Origin: Patescibacteria group bacterium
Lineage (GTDB): Bacteria > Patescibacteriota > Microgenomatia > Daviesbacterales > UBA10151
Length of the DNA: 7,415 nucleotides
Reading direction: 5' to 3'
NCBI GenBank assembly: GCA_018816815.1
Contig: JAHIVD010000054.1
Location: forward strand, 1 to 7,415
In this document: piece by piece, positions 1 to 5,464 of the stretch
Numbering within the stretch: position 1 is the stretch's first letter
How the letters are laid out: every line of letters begins with the position of its first letter
The notes under the pieces: model-generated
What the model was told of the DNA's origin: nothing
Databases searched by the model: none
What the model saw: the letters and a program-made list of their open reading frames with translations, nothing else
Made by a program: the position numbers and the translations under genes

Positions 1-369
1 AACAGAAGCCACAACAGGCAAAAGAATCATAAATTCAACTCTGCGCAGAAAATGAAGTATGCTTAAATGAGAAATAGCAGTATGGGTTAAAAAAATAGCT
101 GAAAAAGTAGAGACTATTCCTATGAAAAAAAATAGTAGTATTGCTAAATTCAGTTTATCCTTTAGCAGCGATCTTAAATTGCCTGATAGAACTAAATGAA
201 TCCCCCAAAGAAAAACTGTTAAGCCGATCAGCAGGTCCTCCAGTCTTATAGCAACAAATGTGCCAGAAACATTAACCAAAGGAAACTTTGGATAAAGCGG
301 AATAAATACAAAAAGGGCTAAAACAAGTAAAAACAGTAGGTTTTGGTAAATTGAAAGGAATTTTTGCAT
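1..369 (-). CDS. O-antigen ligase/polymerase-like membrane protein (N-terminal part, runs off the window)
   Basis: This reading frame starts at ATG (369..367) and stays open for 123 codons to position 1, so the C-terminal part lies outside the window. The visible part is strongly hydrophobic, with likely membrane segments near residues 10-29, 40-60 and 72-95. A segment around residues 28-45 (FPLVNVSGTFVAIRLEDLLI) and a later FLRRVEFM motif resemble, from memory, the N-termini of O-antigen ligase/Wzy_C-type proteins of Microgenomates. Such proteins join or polymerise lipid-linked glycans on the outer face of the cytoplasmic membrane. The start lies 2 bases after the TGA of the 180-aa gene, so the two are probably co-translated; no Shine-Dalgarno sequence is visible. 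The conserved Wzy_C domain itself is not in view, so the family call rests on the N-terminus and the glycan context. Confidence 0.66.
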   Translation of the reverse strand, partial: MQKFLSIYQNLLFLLVLALFVFIPLYPKFPLVNVSGTFVAIRLEDLLIGLTVFLWGIHLVLSGNLRSLLKDKLNLAILLFFFIGIVSTFSAIFLTHTAISHLSILHFLRRVEFMILLPVVASV

Positions 370-371
370 AA

Positions 372-914
372 TCATACTAAAATTTTCTTTCCCATTTTTG
401 ACAGTAAATAAATTGAGCTTATTATTCCAAGCCAGACTAAAATTTTTGTTGCAATCTTAGAAGGATAAAAGCGTAAAGTAGCTTTTGTGAAAAAGCCCCC
501 CTCAACATTGAATTTACCTGCACCCCAGAATTTTGGTGAACCGTCTTGATAGAACGGTTCAAAACCATTCACATATAAAGAATCCCTTAAAGGATAAATT
601 AATTCTTCAAAATAAGTGCTGTCTGTGTGTTTTTTTATAACTGTCCATGAATATTCCGGCGGGTGATTTAACCGCATCGGGCCAAAAGGAAGTCTTGTTT
701 TTTTCTGATAATTTTCTAAGTAAAAAGAAACTACTTCTTCCCTGAAATTATCTGAAAAATATGCAACTACATTGGGTATTTGTACCGTATCCCCTGCCAA
801 GTCGGATTTAACAGAATGGGGAAGTGACATAAAATCGCTTATGTTTGATGGCCCTGGCCAAATCATATAAACCAAAAGCGCTGCGGAAAATACAAGAAAA
901 AATTTCTTCATCAT
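372..914 (-). CDS. Unrecognised 180-aa protein with a membrane segment at each end
   Basis: I do not recognise a named family. The protein starts MMKK and has a hydrophobic segment at about residues 5-20, then a polar, aromatic-rich central domain (about 21-155), a second hydrophobic segment (about 156-172) and a basic tail (KMGKK). The positive-inside rule predicts both ends in the cytoplasm and the central domain outside. That domain has motifs that look constrained, such as LRLNHPPEY-like (actual MRLNHPPEYSW), YPLRDSLYVNGFEPF and SPKFWGAG. ATG 914..912 overlaps the TGA of the acetyltransferase gene (913..911) by 4 bases; a second ATG follows at once. The ligase-like gene begins 2 bases after its stop. 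Position between an acetyltransferase and an O-antigen ligase-like gene suggests a role in export, attachment or modification of a surface glycan, but this is context only. Confidence 0.8.
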   Translation of the reverse strand: MMKKFFLVFSAALLVYMIWPGPSNISDFMSLPHSVKSDLAGDTVQIPNVVAYFSDNFREEVVSFYLENYQKKTRLPFGPMRLNHPPEYSWTVIKKHTDSTYFEELIYPLRDSLYVNGFEPFYQDGSPKFWGAGKFNVEGGFFTKATLRFYPSKIATKILVWLGIISSIYLLSKMGKKILV

Positions 915-1513
915 TGAAACAGTCTTGCCCTACCTAGTTTGTAATGCGGATTTCTATTCTTTCTCTCCCCTATCACTTTTGCCGGCACTCCGCCAACAAT
1001 TTGAAACTGTCCCACATCCTTTGTCACCACTGCTCCGGCTGCTACTACTGCACCTTTGCCGATTTTTACTCCGGGCAAAATAATGGCTCTTGGACCAATA
1101 AACACATAATCCCCTATTTCAACAGGGGCGGAAATTGCATGAAAATCTTCTGAATTAATGTCATGTTCGGAATTATAAATCATCACCTCTGAGGCAATGT
1201 CTACATGATTGCCGATTATTAATTTATCCCTACCGTCTAAAAAAATATTACCACCTAGAATTGAATCTTCACCGATTTTTACATTGGCAGGATAAAAAAA
1301 CCTGGCTCCAATATGAATCCTTGAGCCTTTGCCAATTTTTAACCCTGCTAAGCTGTAAAAGAAAAGACGCAACAGATGAAAAGGCACTAATCCTACCCAG
1401 CTCACCAGCAATAATTCAAAATCTAAAATATAGTTAAATACTCTGTTCACAGCTTTTTTAGAAGCTTCGTTTACACTTAAGGATTTCCCCATCCGATCCC
1501 GGAATATAGCCAT
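911..1513 (-). CDS. Hexapeptide-repeat (left-handed beta-helix) O-acetyltransferase
   Basis: A 200-aa acyltransferase of the LbH/WbbJ-NodL-LacA type, expected to move an acetyl group from acetyl-CoA to a sugar hydroxyl in the cytoplasm. The hexapeptide repeats ([LIV]-G-x4) run from about residue 58 to 180: LKIGKGSRIHIGA, VKIGEDSILGG, VEIGDYVFIGP, VKIGKGAVVAAGAVV. His117 in NSEHDI sits where the catalytic histidine of this superfamily lies. The ending VGGVPAKVIGERK is the usual C-cap. Residues 30-56 are hydrophobic and may form a membrane-associated helix, as in several polysaccharide acetyltransferases. ATG 1513..1511 is preferred because a TATAAT box ends 7 bases upstream; Met8 is an alternative. 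Its TGA overlaps the start of the 180-aa gene. It is the first gene after the 154-base gap and probably modifies a sugar of the glycan made by this locus. The acceptor cannot be told from sequence. Confidence 0.9.
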   Translation of the reverse strand: MAIFRDRMGKSLSVNEASKKAVNRVFNYILDFELLLVSWVGLVPFHLLRLFFYSLAGLKIGKGSRIHIGARFFYPANVKIGEDSILGGNIFLDGRDKLIIGNHVDIASEVMIYNSEHDINSEDFHAISAPVEIGDYVFIGPRAIILPGVKIGKGAVVAAGAVVTKDVGQFQIVGGVPAKVIGERKNRNPHYKLGRARLFQ

Positions 1514-1520
1514 ACAACTA

Positions 1521-1526
1521 ATTATA
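1521..1526 (-). promoter_or_regulatory. TATAAT -10 box, possible leaderless promoter
   Basis: The minus strand reads GCGATATAATTAGTTGTATG, a perfect TATAAT with only 7 bases between it and the acetyltransferase ATG. Transcription from such a box normally starts about 6-8 bases downstream, so the message would begin at or next to the start codon and be leaderless. The matching -35 region is weak (TAGCTT with a 17-base spacer). No Shine-Dalgarno sequence is present. The gap and the absence of other open frames support a promoter, but AT-rich DNA gives such boxes by chance. Confidence 0.42.
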
Positions 1527-1549
1527 TCGCATAGTGATACAAGAAGCTA

Positions 1550-1571
1550 ACGATGTAATTGACGATGTAAT
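1550..1571. repeat. Two 10-base direct repeats, ACGATGTAAT
   Basis: ACGATGTAAT occurs on the plus strand at 1550-1559 and again at 1562-1571, 12 bases apart start to start. A related ACGATTATAA follows at 1577-1586. Repeats spaced by about one helical turn between two candidate -10 boxes could be binding sites for a regulator; nothing identifies that regulator. Confidence 0.5.
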
Positions 1572-1590
1572 CGTAAACGATTATAACGCA
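1568..1590 (-). promoter_or_regulatory. Upstream TATAAT box overlapped by a 7-base inverted repeat (possible operator)
   Basis: TAATCGT-AA-ACGATTA (1568-1583) is a perfect 7-base inverted repeat with a 2-base centre. It overlaps a TATAAT on the minus strand (1585..1580). Both TATAAT boxes in this gap lie in the same wider motif, TGCGWTATAAT on the minus strand (1590..1580 and 1531..1521), so this may be a second promoter 59 bases upstream of the first. A symmetric site over a -10 box is the usual layout of a repressor operator. No good -35 box is visible, so the call is tentative. Confidence 0.33.
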
Positions 1591-1603
1591 AAACAATGAT
1601 ATC

Positions 1604-1618
1604 CTACCTCCGAGGTAG
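1604..1618. repeat. 15-base inverted repeat CTACCTC-C-GAGGTAG, possible weak terminator
   Basis: A perfect 7-base inverted repeat with a single central base lies 50 bases after the stop of the 406-aa glycosyltransferase gene. As minus-strand RNA it can form a 5-6 bp hairpin with a small loop. A T-rich stretch (ATTGTTTT) follows, but only after several bases and without a proper U-tract, so it is at best a poor intrinsic terminator. It could instead be a protein-binding site or a copy of a dispersed intergenic repeat; copies elsewhere in the genome would decide. Confidence 0.5.
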
Positions 1619-1667
1619 AAACGAAGCTACACCTAGGGTTTTTTAATATTTCTTCAATTCCTCAAAA

Positions 1668-2888
1668 TTAACCACTAACTGCCTTTTTAAAAACTTTTAG
1701 CACTGTTTTCGCCATCTTATCCCAAGAAAATTCCCTGGTCCGGGTAATCCCTGCTTTTGAGTATTTCTGCCGCAATTTTCTATCAGTTACCACAAGTCGT
1801 ATTGCCTGCTCTATTTGATCTATAGAATAAGGATCTACCAACACTCCAGCCTTCCCTGCTACTTCCGGTAAAGAGGAAACATTGGAAACAATAACCGGTG
1901 TACCACAAGCCATTGCCTCCAGAGCCGGTATCCCAAACCCTTCCCACAAGGATGGCTGAACAAAAGCTAAAGCCCCTGATAAAAGTATTGGCAAATCCTC
2001 TGTTGGCACAAAACCTAAAAACCGTACTTTATCTTCTATCCCTAGCTTCTTAGGTAATTGTAAAATATCCTTATACATCCAGCCTTGCCTGCCTTTGCCT
2101 GTAGTTTTGCCCACTACAACTAATTCCAAACTGTCATTCTGGAGCGAAGCGATAGAATCCTTCCGTGATCCTATCGGTCGCTGCGCTCCCTCCAGGATGA
2201 CGCGTGCAAATGCCTCCATTAACCTAATTAAATTCTTTCTGGGCTGAATAGTCCCTATATATATAAGGTAGTTATCCCCTGTTTTATATCTTTTTTTAAT
2301 TTCCTCAATTTTTAACTTTTCGCTTTGAACTTTAAACTTTTCTTTATCATATCCCGGATATGCAACAGTAATGCTGTCTTTGCTCAGTCCATACTGCCTG
2401 ATAATATCTTTTTTGCTGGAGCTGGAGATAGTGATTATTTGTTCCGCATTTTCTACTGAAAATTTAGTCCAATTTTTGAGCTGGTAAAGATCTTTCCTTT
2501 CAAACATATCCGGAAAACGAAGGAAAGATAAGTCAAATATTGTAACAATTCTTTTAACCCCGGCGGGAGTAAACCTGGGAATATAGTGAGTGGGAGAAAA
2601 AAATATATCCGGTTTTTGCCTTGCGGAATAAAGCGCTAAAGGTAAAGCAATCCTGGTCCAAAGCCTTTTGGGCCTAAGTATTTTATACTTCCATCCAACC
2701 CTTTCTTTTGGCAAATCACCCAGCGGGGGAGAAGGTAATAAAATTACATAATCATTTTTAGGATCACTGGACCGCAGACTTTGCTTTCTATCAATTTTTT
2801 CCAGGCTTTTTAAGAGCTCGAAAGCTACCTGGGATGAACCTAGCCTCTGCAAAACATTTGCCTCATATCCATCAATCCAAATTTTCAT
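1668..2888 (-). CDS. GT4 glycosyltransferase (MtfB-like) carrying repeat-derived insertions
   Basis: A 406-aa, two-domain GT-B enzyme of family GT4, expected to transfer a sugar from a nucleotide donor to a growing glycan at the cytoplasmic face of the membrane. The N-terminal acceptor domain (about 1-180) begins MKIWIDGYEAN and has VTIFDLSFLRFP (116-126) where many relatives have HD; here the pair is Phe118-Asp119. The C-terminal donor domain has GTIQPRKN (212-219), LVVVGK (256-261) and WEGFGIPALEA, giving the EX7E pair Glu316/Glu324. The protein is longer than the 341-aa GT4 of the same operon, mainly from residues 230-252, which come from an in-frame palindromic repeat; residues 183-192 and perhaps 34-43 come from heptanucleotide repeats. 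All motifs downstream are intact and in frame. ATG 2888..2886 overlaps the TGA of the 516-aa gene by 4 bases. This is the last gene before the non-coding gap. Confidence 0.92.
   Translation of the reverse strand: MKIWIDGYEANVLQRLGSSQVAFELLKSLEKIDRKQSLRSSDPKNDYVILLPSPPLGDLPKERVGWKYKILRPKRLWTRIALPLALYSARQKPDIFFSPTHYIPRFTPAGVKRIVTIFDLSFLRFPDMFERKDLYQLKNWTKFSVENAEQIITISSSSKKDIIRQYGLSKDSITVAYPGYDKEKFKVQSEKLKIEEIKKRYKTGDNYLIYIGTIQPRKNLIRLMEAFARVILEGAQRPIGSRKDSIASLQNDSLELVVVGKTTGKGRQGWMYKDILQLPKKLGIEDKVRFLGFVPTEDLPILLSGALAFVQPSLWEGFGIPALEAMACGTPVIVSNVSSLPEVAGKAGVLVDPYSIDQIEQAIRLVVTDRKLRQKYSKAGITRTREFSWDKMAKTVLKVFKKAVSG
2133..2201. repeat. 69-base imperfect palindromic element inside a coding sequence
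   Basis: The plus-strand arm at 2133-2160 begins GTCATTCTGGAG and continues CGAAGCGATAGAATCC. The minus-strand arm from 2201 begins GTCATCCTGGAG and continues with GCGCAGCGACCGATAGGATC. The arms match closely with short insertions and meet around 2161-2167. The element is visibly richer in G and C than the flanking sequence and looks like the palindromic repeats, often beginning GTCATCCTG, that are scattered between genes in many bacteria (from memory). Its length is exactly 23 codons, and on the minus strand only the frame used by the glycosyltransferase lacks a stop: one alternative frame meets TAG and the other TGA. It encodes residues Val230-Asp252. Confidence 0.8.
2313..2340. repeat. Four-unit heptanucleotide tandem repeat (AAAGTTN-like) in coding sequence
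   Basis: On the minus strand the units are AAAGTTT, AAAGTTC, AAAGCGA and AAAGTTA, an exact 7-base period over 28 bases. They encode residues 183-192 (EKFKVQSEKL) of the 406-aa glycosyltransferase, in the linker between the two GT-B domains. Because 7 is not a multiple of 3, copy-number change by single units would shift the frame. Confidence 0.6.
2762..2789. repeat. Degenerate heptanucleotide repeat near the 5' end of the 406-aa gene
   Basis: On the minus strand the units AGAAAGC, AAAGTCT, GCGGTCC and AGTGATC follow a loose 7-base pattern (nnnGTCn in the middle two). They encode about residues 34-42 (RKQSLRSSD), between helix 1 and strand 2 of the N-terminal domain, where related GT4 proteins usually have a short turn such as DKKNDY. 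The pattern is weak and could be chance. Confidence 0.3.
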
Positions 2889-4435
2889 TTTATTTTTTTA
2901 ATAAAAGCAGAATAACCCCCTTCGTTAATTCTATCGTATCCACTGATATCTATGTTAGAAGATATCCTAGACTCTGCAAGAATCACTTCATAAGATACTT
3001 CACCTTCATAAATTTCCCCTAGATAAAGCCATCCAAAATTTTGATCAGTATAGCTTCTGGAAGGAGTCTTTCCGTAAACTTTAAATAAATACCGCCATCC
3101 TTCCCAGTTATGACAAACACCAATCCCCTCTATTGAAAATTTTTCATTCGAAACAACGTTCATAACTTTTGCAATCAATCTCTTTTTTGCACCAAGACTA
3201 AAACTATCTGAGGTGTGTAAAACCGTATAAGTACCTAGTATTAAAACAAATCCTATTAAGGCATAAAAGAATGGCTTGTATTTTTTATGAATCTGGCTAA
3301 TGATAATTCCCGGAATAAAAACAAATAATGTTACAAATCCGTGAAGATAATACTCAAAGGTGCCTCCGGAATAAAAAATATAAGATCCTAGTGATATTAA
3401 TATAAAACACGACAAAAGCAGATAAGCTTCCTGTTTCTTCTTAAAGCTTATAAATAAAAAAGATAAAAATAAACCAACAGATAGTGCTATTAATCCCAAA
3501 CGAGGGGATGTTCTTTGTGAATATTTATCTATAAAACTAAGCTCTGGTTTTGTTGATACCGAATAACAAGCAGTGCTTATTTCATCAGCATTTGAATTTC
3601 CTGGTTCTAAATACCAAAACCTCCCCATTGTATCGAAGACCGAAAGAATTTTTTTTTGAGGGTCAATTTTTGCTCCAACTTTCTCTGCCTGTTCGCTGTA
3701 ACGACCTAAAACAGTCAAATTACTAAAGTTGTGGAAATAATCAAATACTAGAAGCGGCCAATAAAATAACAAGAATACCAGTACACAACTTAAAACTAAC
3801 TTTTTGTTCAAAAAATACTTGCCTTTTATAAAAAACCAGATACCGATTAAAGCGAGTGGTATTGGTAGTAAATCAGTTTCAAAAATCACTCCAATCAAAG
3901 CTGCATATAAAAGCCACCACCAAACAGATTTTTTTGTAAGCATGAGTGAAACAAACATCAAAAGCACTATCAACTGAACAAACATAGGATTCCAAAACTT
4001 CTGGTCGTAAAATACGACCAGTGGCAACCCCGCATATAGCAGAGAACCTATAATTCCGGTAGTTAAGTTGAAAAATTTCCATCCTGTAAAAAAAACCACT
4101 ACCGAAGTCGAAACACCCACTACTCCAGCTACATATGCTGTCAACAGTGGGTCGCCCTGGGAAAACCATAACCAAAAAGCCGTAAAGTAAGTAAAATATG
4201 GACCCATGTAAAAATCTAAAAAACCAGCGCTGACACCTATCCAAATCGGGTGAAAATCCTTCACCAATGTCATGGCATACGAAGCCTGATACTCTTCATC
4301 AAAATTGAAAATATAAATATTAGAAAGATTATGAAATCTTAAGAAAACAGCAAAGCAAATTAAAACTATAAGAAAAATTAATATTTTCTTTTTCCAAAGC
4401 AGTACAAGTTTTTTATTTTGCAATAAATTAATCAT
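2885..4435 (-). CDS. GT-C type membrane glycosyltransferase (GT39/ArnT/PMT-like), 516 aa
   Basis: A multi-pass membrane protein with about ten hydrophobic segments (for example 17-34, 98-120, 125-144, 148-167, 213-234, 312-331, 361-382 and 389-407). After the first segment comes FNFDEEYQA with Asp46-Glu47-Glu48, at the place of the catalytic acidic pair in the first outer loop of GT-C enzymes. A long outer loop (about 235-310) and a soluble C-terminal domain (about 410-516, with WEGWRYLF and NFGWLYLGE) follow. Such enzymes use a polyprenyl-phosphate sugar outside the membrane. The start ATG 4435..4433 directly follows the TAA of the 341-aa GT4 gene (TAAATG), and its TGA overlaps the next start by 4 bases, so coupling on both sides is likely. 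No Shine-Dalgarno sequence is visible. The sugar and acceptor are unknown. Confidence 0.82.
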   Translation of the reverse strand: MINLLQNKKLVLLWKKKILIFLIVLICFAVFLRFHNLSNIYIFNFDEEYQASYAMTLVKDFHPIWIGVSAGFLDFYMGPYFTYFTAFWLWFSQGDPLLTAYVAGVVGVSTSVVVFFTGWKFFNLTTGIIGSLLYAGLPLVVFYDQKFWNPMFVQLIVLLMFVSLMLTKKSVWWWLLYAALIGVIFETDLLPIPLALIGIWFFIKGKYFLNKKLVLSCVLVFLLFYWPLLVFDYFHNFSNLTVLGRYSEQAEKVGAKIDPQKKILSVFDTMGRFWYLEPGNSNADEISTACYSVSTKPELSFIDKYSQRTSPRLGLIALSVGLFLSFLFISFKKKQEAYLLLSCFILISLGSYIFYSGGTFEYYLHGFVTLFVFIPGIIISQIHKKYKPFFYALIGFVLILGTYTVLHTSDSFSLGAKKRLIAKVMNVVSNEKFSIEGIGVCHNWEGWRYLFKVYGKTPSRSYTDQNFGWLYLGEIYEGEVSYEVILAESRISSNIDISGYDRINEGGYSAFIKKIK

Positions 4436-5461
4436 TTAACAGGTAAGTTCTTTGTAAACTGAGTAAGTTTCTTCTGCGGTCTTTTTCCAAGAGAATTTTT
4501 TTATCTGCTTGAATCCTTTTCTAACTAAATCCCCCCTTAAATCACTATTTCCCAAAACCTCTTTTAACTTATTTGAGATATCAGCAATATTCAATGGATC
4601 AATATAGACTACTGCATCCCCGCCTACTTCCGGCATTGAGGAAACATTGGATGTAATCACCGGTAACCCGCAAGAAAATGCATCAAGTATAGGAATACCA
4701 AAACCCTCATATAAAGAACAATACAGCAAAACTTGCGCACTGGAGTACAGCAACTCCAGCTCCTCAATACCCAACCAGGGGAGTGATTGACCTGCCACAA
4801 CCAAATGATGGTCTTTACAAGCTTGTTTAATCCTGTCCAAGTTCCGTCTCTTGCCTATTCCTCCGATTGCCAGCACAAACTTATCCGGCAAGCCGTATTT
4901 CTCCTTAAATTTCCTGATCTTCTCTTTAGATTGGGGTTTAAATTGAGCTGTTGGTCCCTCATGAATTACTTTGATTTTGCTTCCTGGAATATTAGAAACT
5001 TCCATCAAATCTTTTTTCGTAGACTCTGAAACTGCAATCACAAAGTCTATCTCTTTTTCCACCAGTTTTAACCGTCTTTTGTGAACATCAATAATTTCCG
5101 GATGCGACCACTGGGGATATTTCAAGGGAACTACATCATGATATGTGGTAACTTTCTTGGCTCTGGTCGGAGGCTGTGTCCAATCTGATGAATGAAAAAT
5201 ATCAACCGGGTTAATAAAATTTTCAATCGGTACAATCCTTAATCTGTTAAAAAGGATTTCAAAAAGCATTGGCGGAATTTTATATGATTTAATATTTTTC
5301 AAATCACCTTTGTATGCCTTTCTTAAAGATGAATAAAAGTAAACCATTTCCAAAGAAGAAATTTCGGAGAGATTATCGGATAAATTTTTGGTATAAGTTG
5401 CCACACCGCCTTTGTGTGCAAGCTGGGATATATCCATACCAACTTTAATTTTTTTGTTCAT
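4436..5461 (-). CDS. Compact GT4 glycosyltransferase, 341 aa
   Basis: A two-domain GT-B enzyme of family GT4, expected to add a sugar from a nucleotide donor on the cytoplasmic side. The N-terminal domain starts KIKVGMDISQLAHKGGVATY, with the glycine-rich loop near 17-22, and has TTYHDVVPLKYP with His108-Asp109. The donor domain has GGIGKRRN (200-207), LVVAGQ (220-225) and YEGFGIPILDAF. The usual EX7E pair is Glu252 and Asp260, a conservative change at the second position. The stretch between LVVAGQ and the YSSA helix is about 28 residues shorter than in the 406-aa GT4, so a helix-strand unit of the Rossmann fold (normally with an LGYV-like strand) seems missing. Later motifs are intact, so it is probably functional. 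The start lies 3 bases after the stop of the 453-aa gene, with GGAGG 12 bases upstream; its stop abuts the next ATG. Confidence 0.9.
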   Translation of the reverse strand: MNKKIKVGMDISQLAHKGGVATYTKNLSDNLSEISSLEMVYFYSSLRKAYKGDLKNIKSYKIPPMLFEILFNRLRIVPIENFINPVDIFHSSDWTQPPTRAKKVTTYHDVVPLKYPQWSHPEIIDVHKRRLKLVEKEIDFVIAVSESTKKDLMEVSNIPGSKIKVIHEGPTAQFKPQSKEKIRKFKEKYGLPDKFVLAIGGIGKRRNLDRIKQACKDHHLVVAGQSLPWLGIEELELLYSSAQVLLYCSLYEGFGIPILDAFSCGLPVITSNVSSMPEVGGDAVVYIDPLNIADISNKLKEVLGNSDLRGDLVRKGFKQIKKFSWKKTAEETYSVYKELTC

Positions 5462-5464
5462 ATT

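Larger units (their letters stand above)
1514..1667. other. 154-base non-coding gap between two gene blocks
   Basis: This is the only sizeable gap in the window; all other junctions overlap or are within 3 bases. It contains the 15-base inverted repeat near the upstream gene, the TAATCGT inverted repeat, the ACGATGTAAT direct repeats and two TATAAT boxes on the minus strand, described separately. GAAGCTA also occurs twice on the plus strand (1543-1549 and 1623-1629), and a CCTAGG palindrome lies near 1633. No open frame with a plausible start, tRNA or structured RNA was recognised. It probably separates two transcription units running in the same direction. Confidence 0.6.

Noticed and set aside
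944..1153. Plus-strand open frame of 69 codons
   Set aside because: It lies wholly inside the acetyltransferase gene on the other strand and has no recognisable protein features.
1514..1667. CRISPR array, tRNA or riboswitch in the non-coding gap
   Set aside because: The direct repeats are only 10 bases with a 2-base spacer, no cloverleaf can be drawn, and no known riboswitch core was recognised.
4001..4021. Inverted repeat CTGGTCGT-AAAAT-ACGACCAG inside the 516-aa GT-C gene
   Set aside because: A perfect 8-base stem with a 5-base loop, but it lies in normal coding sequence with no insertion in the protein and no U-tract; probably chance.
3879..4244. Minus-strand open frame of 121 codons in another frame
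   Set aside because: It overlaps the 516-aa GT-C gene in a different frame and looks like a shifted reading of its membrane segments.
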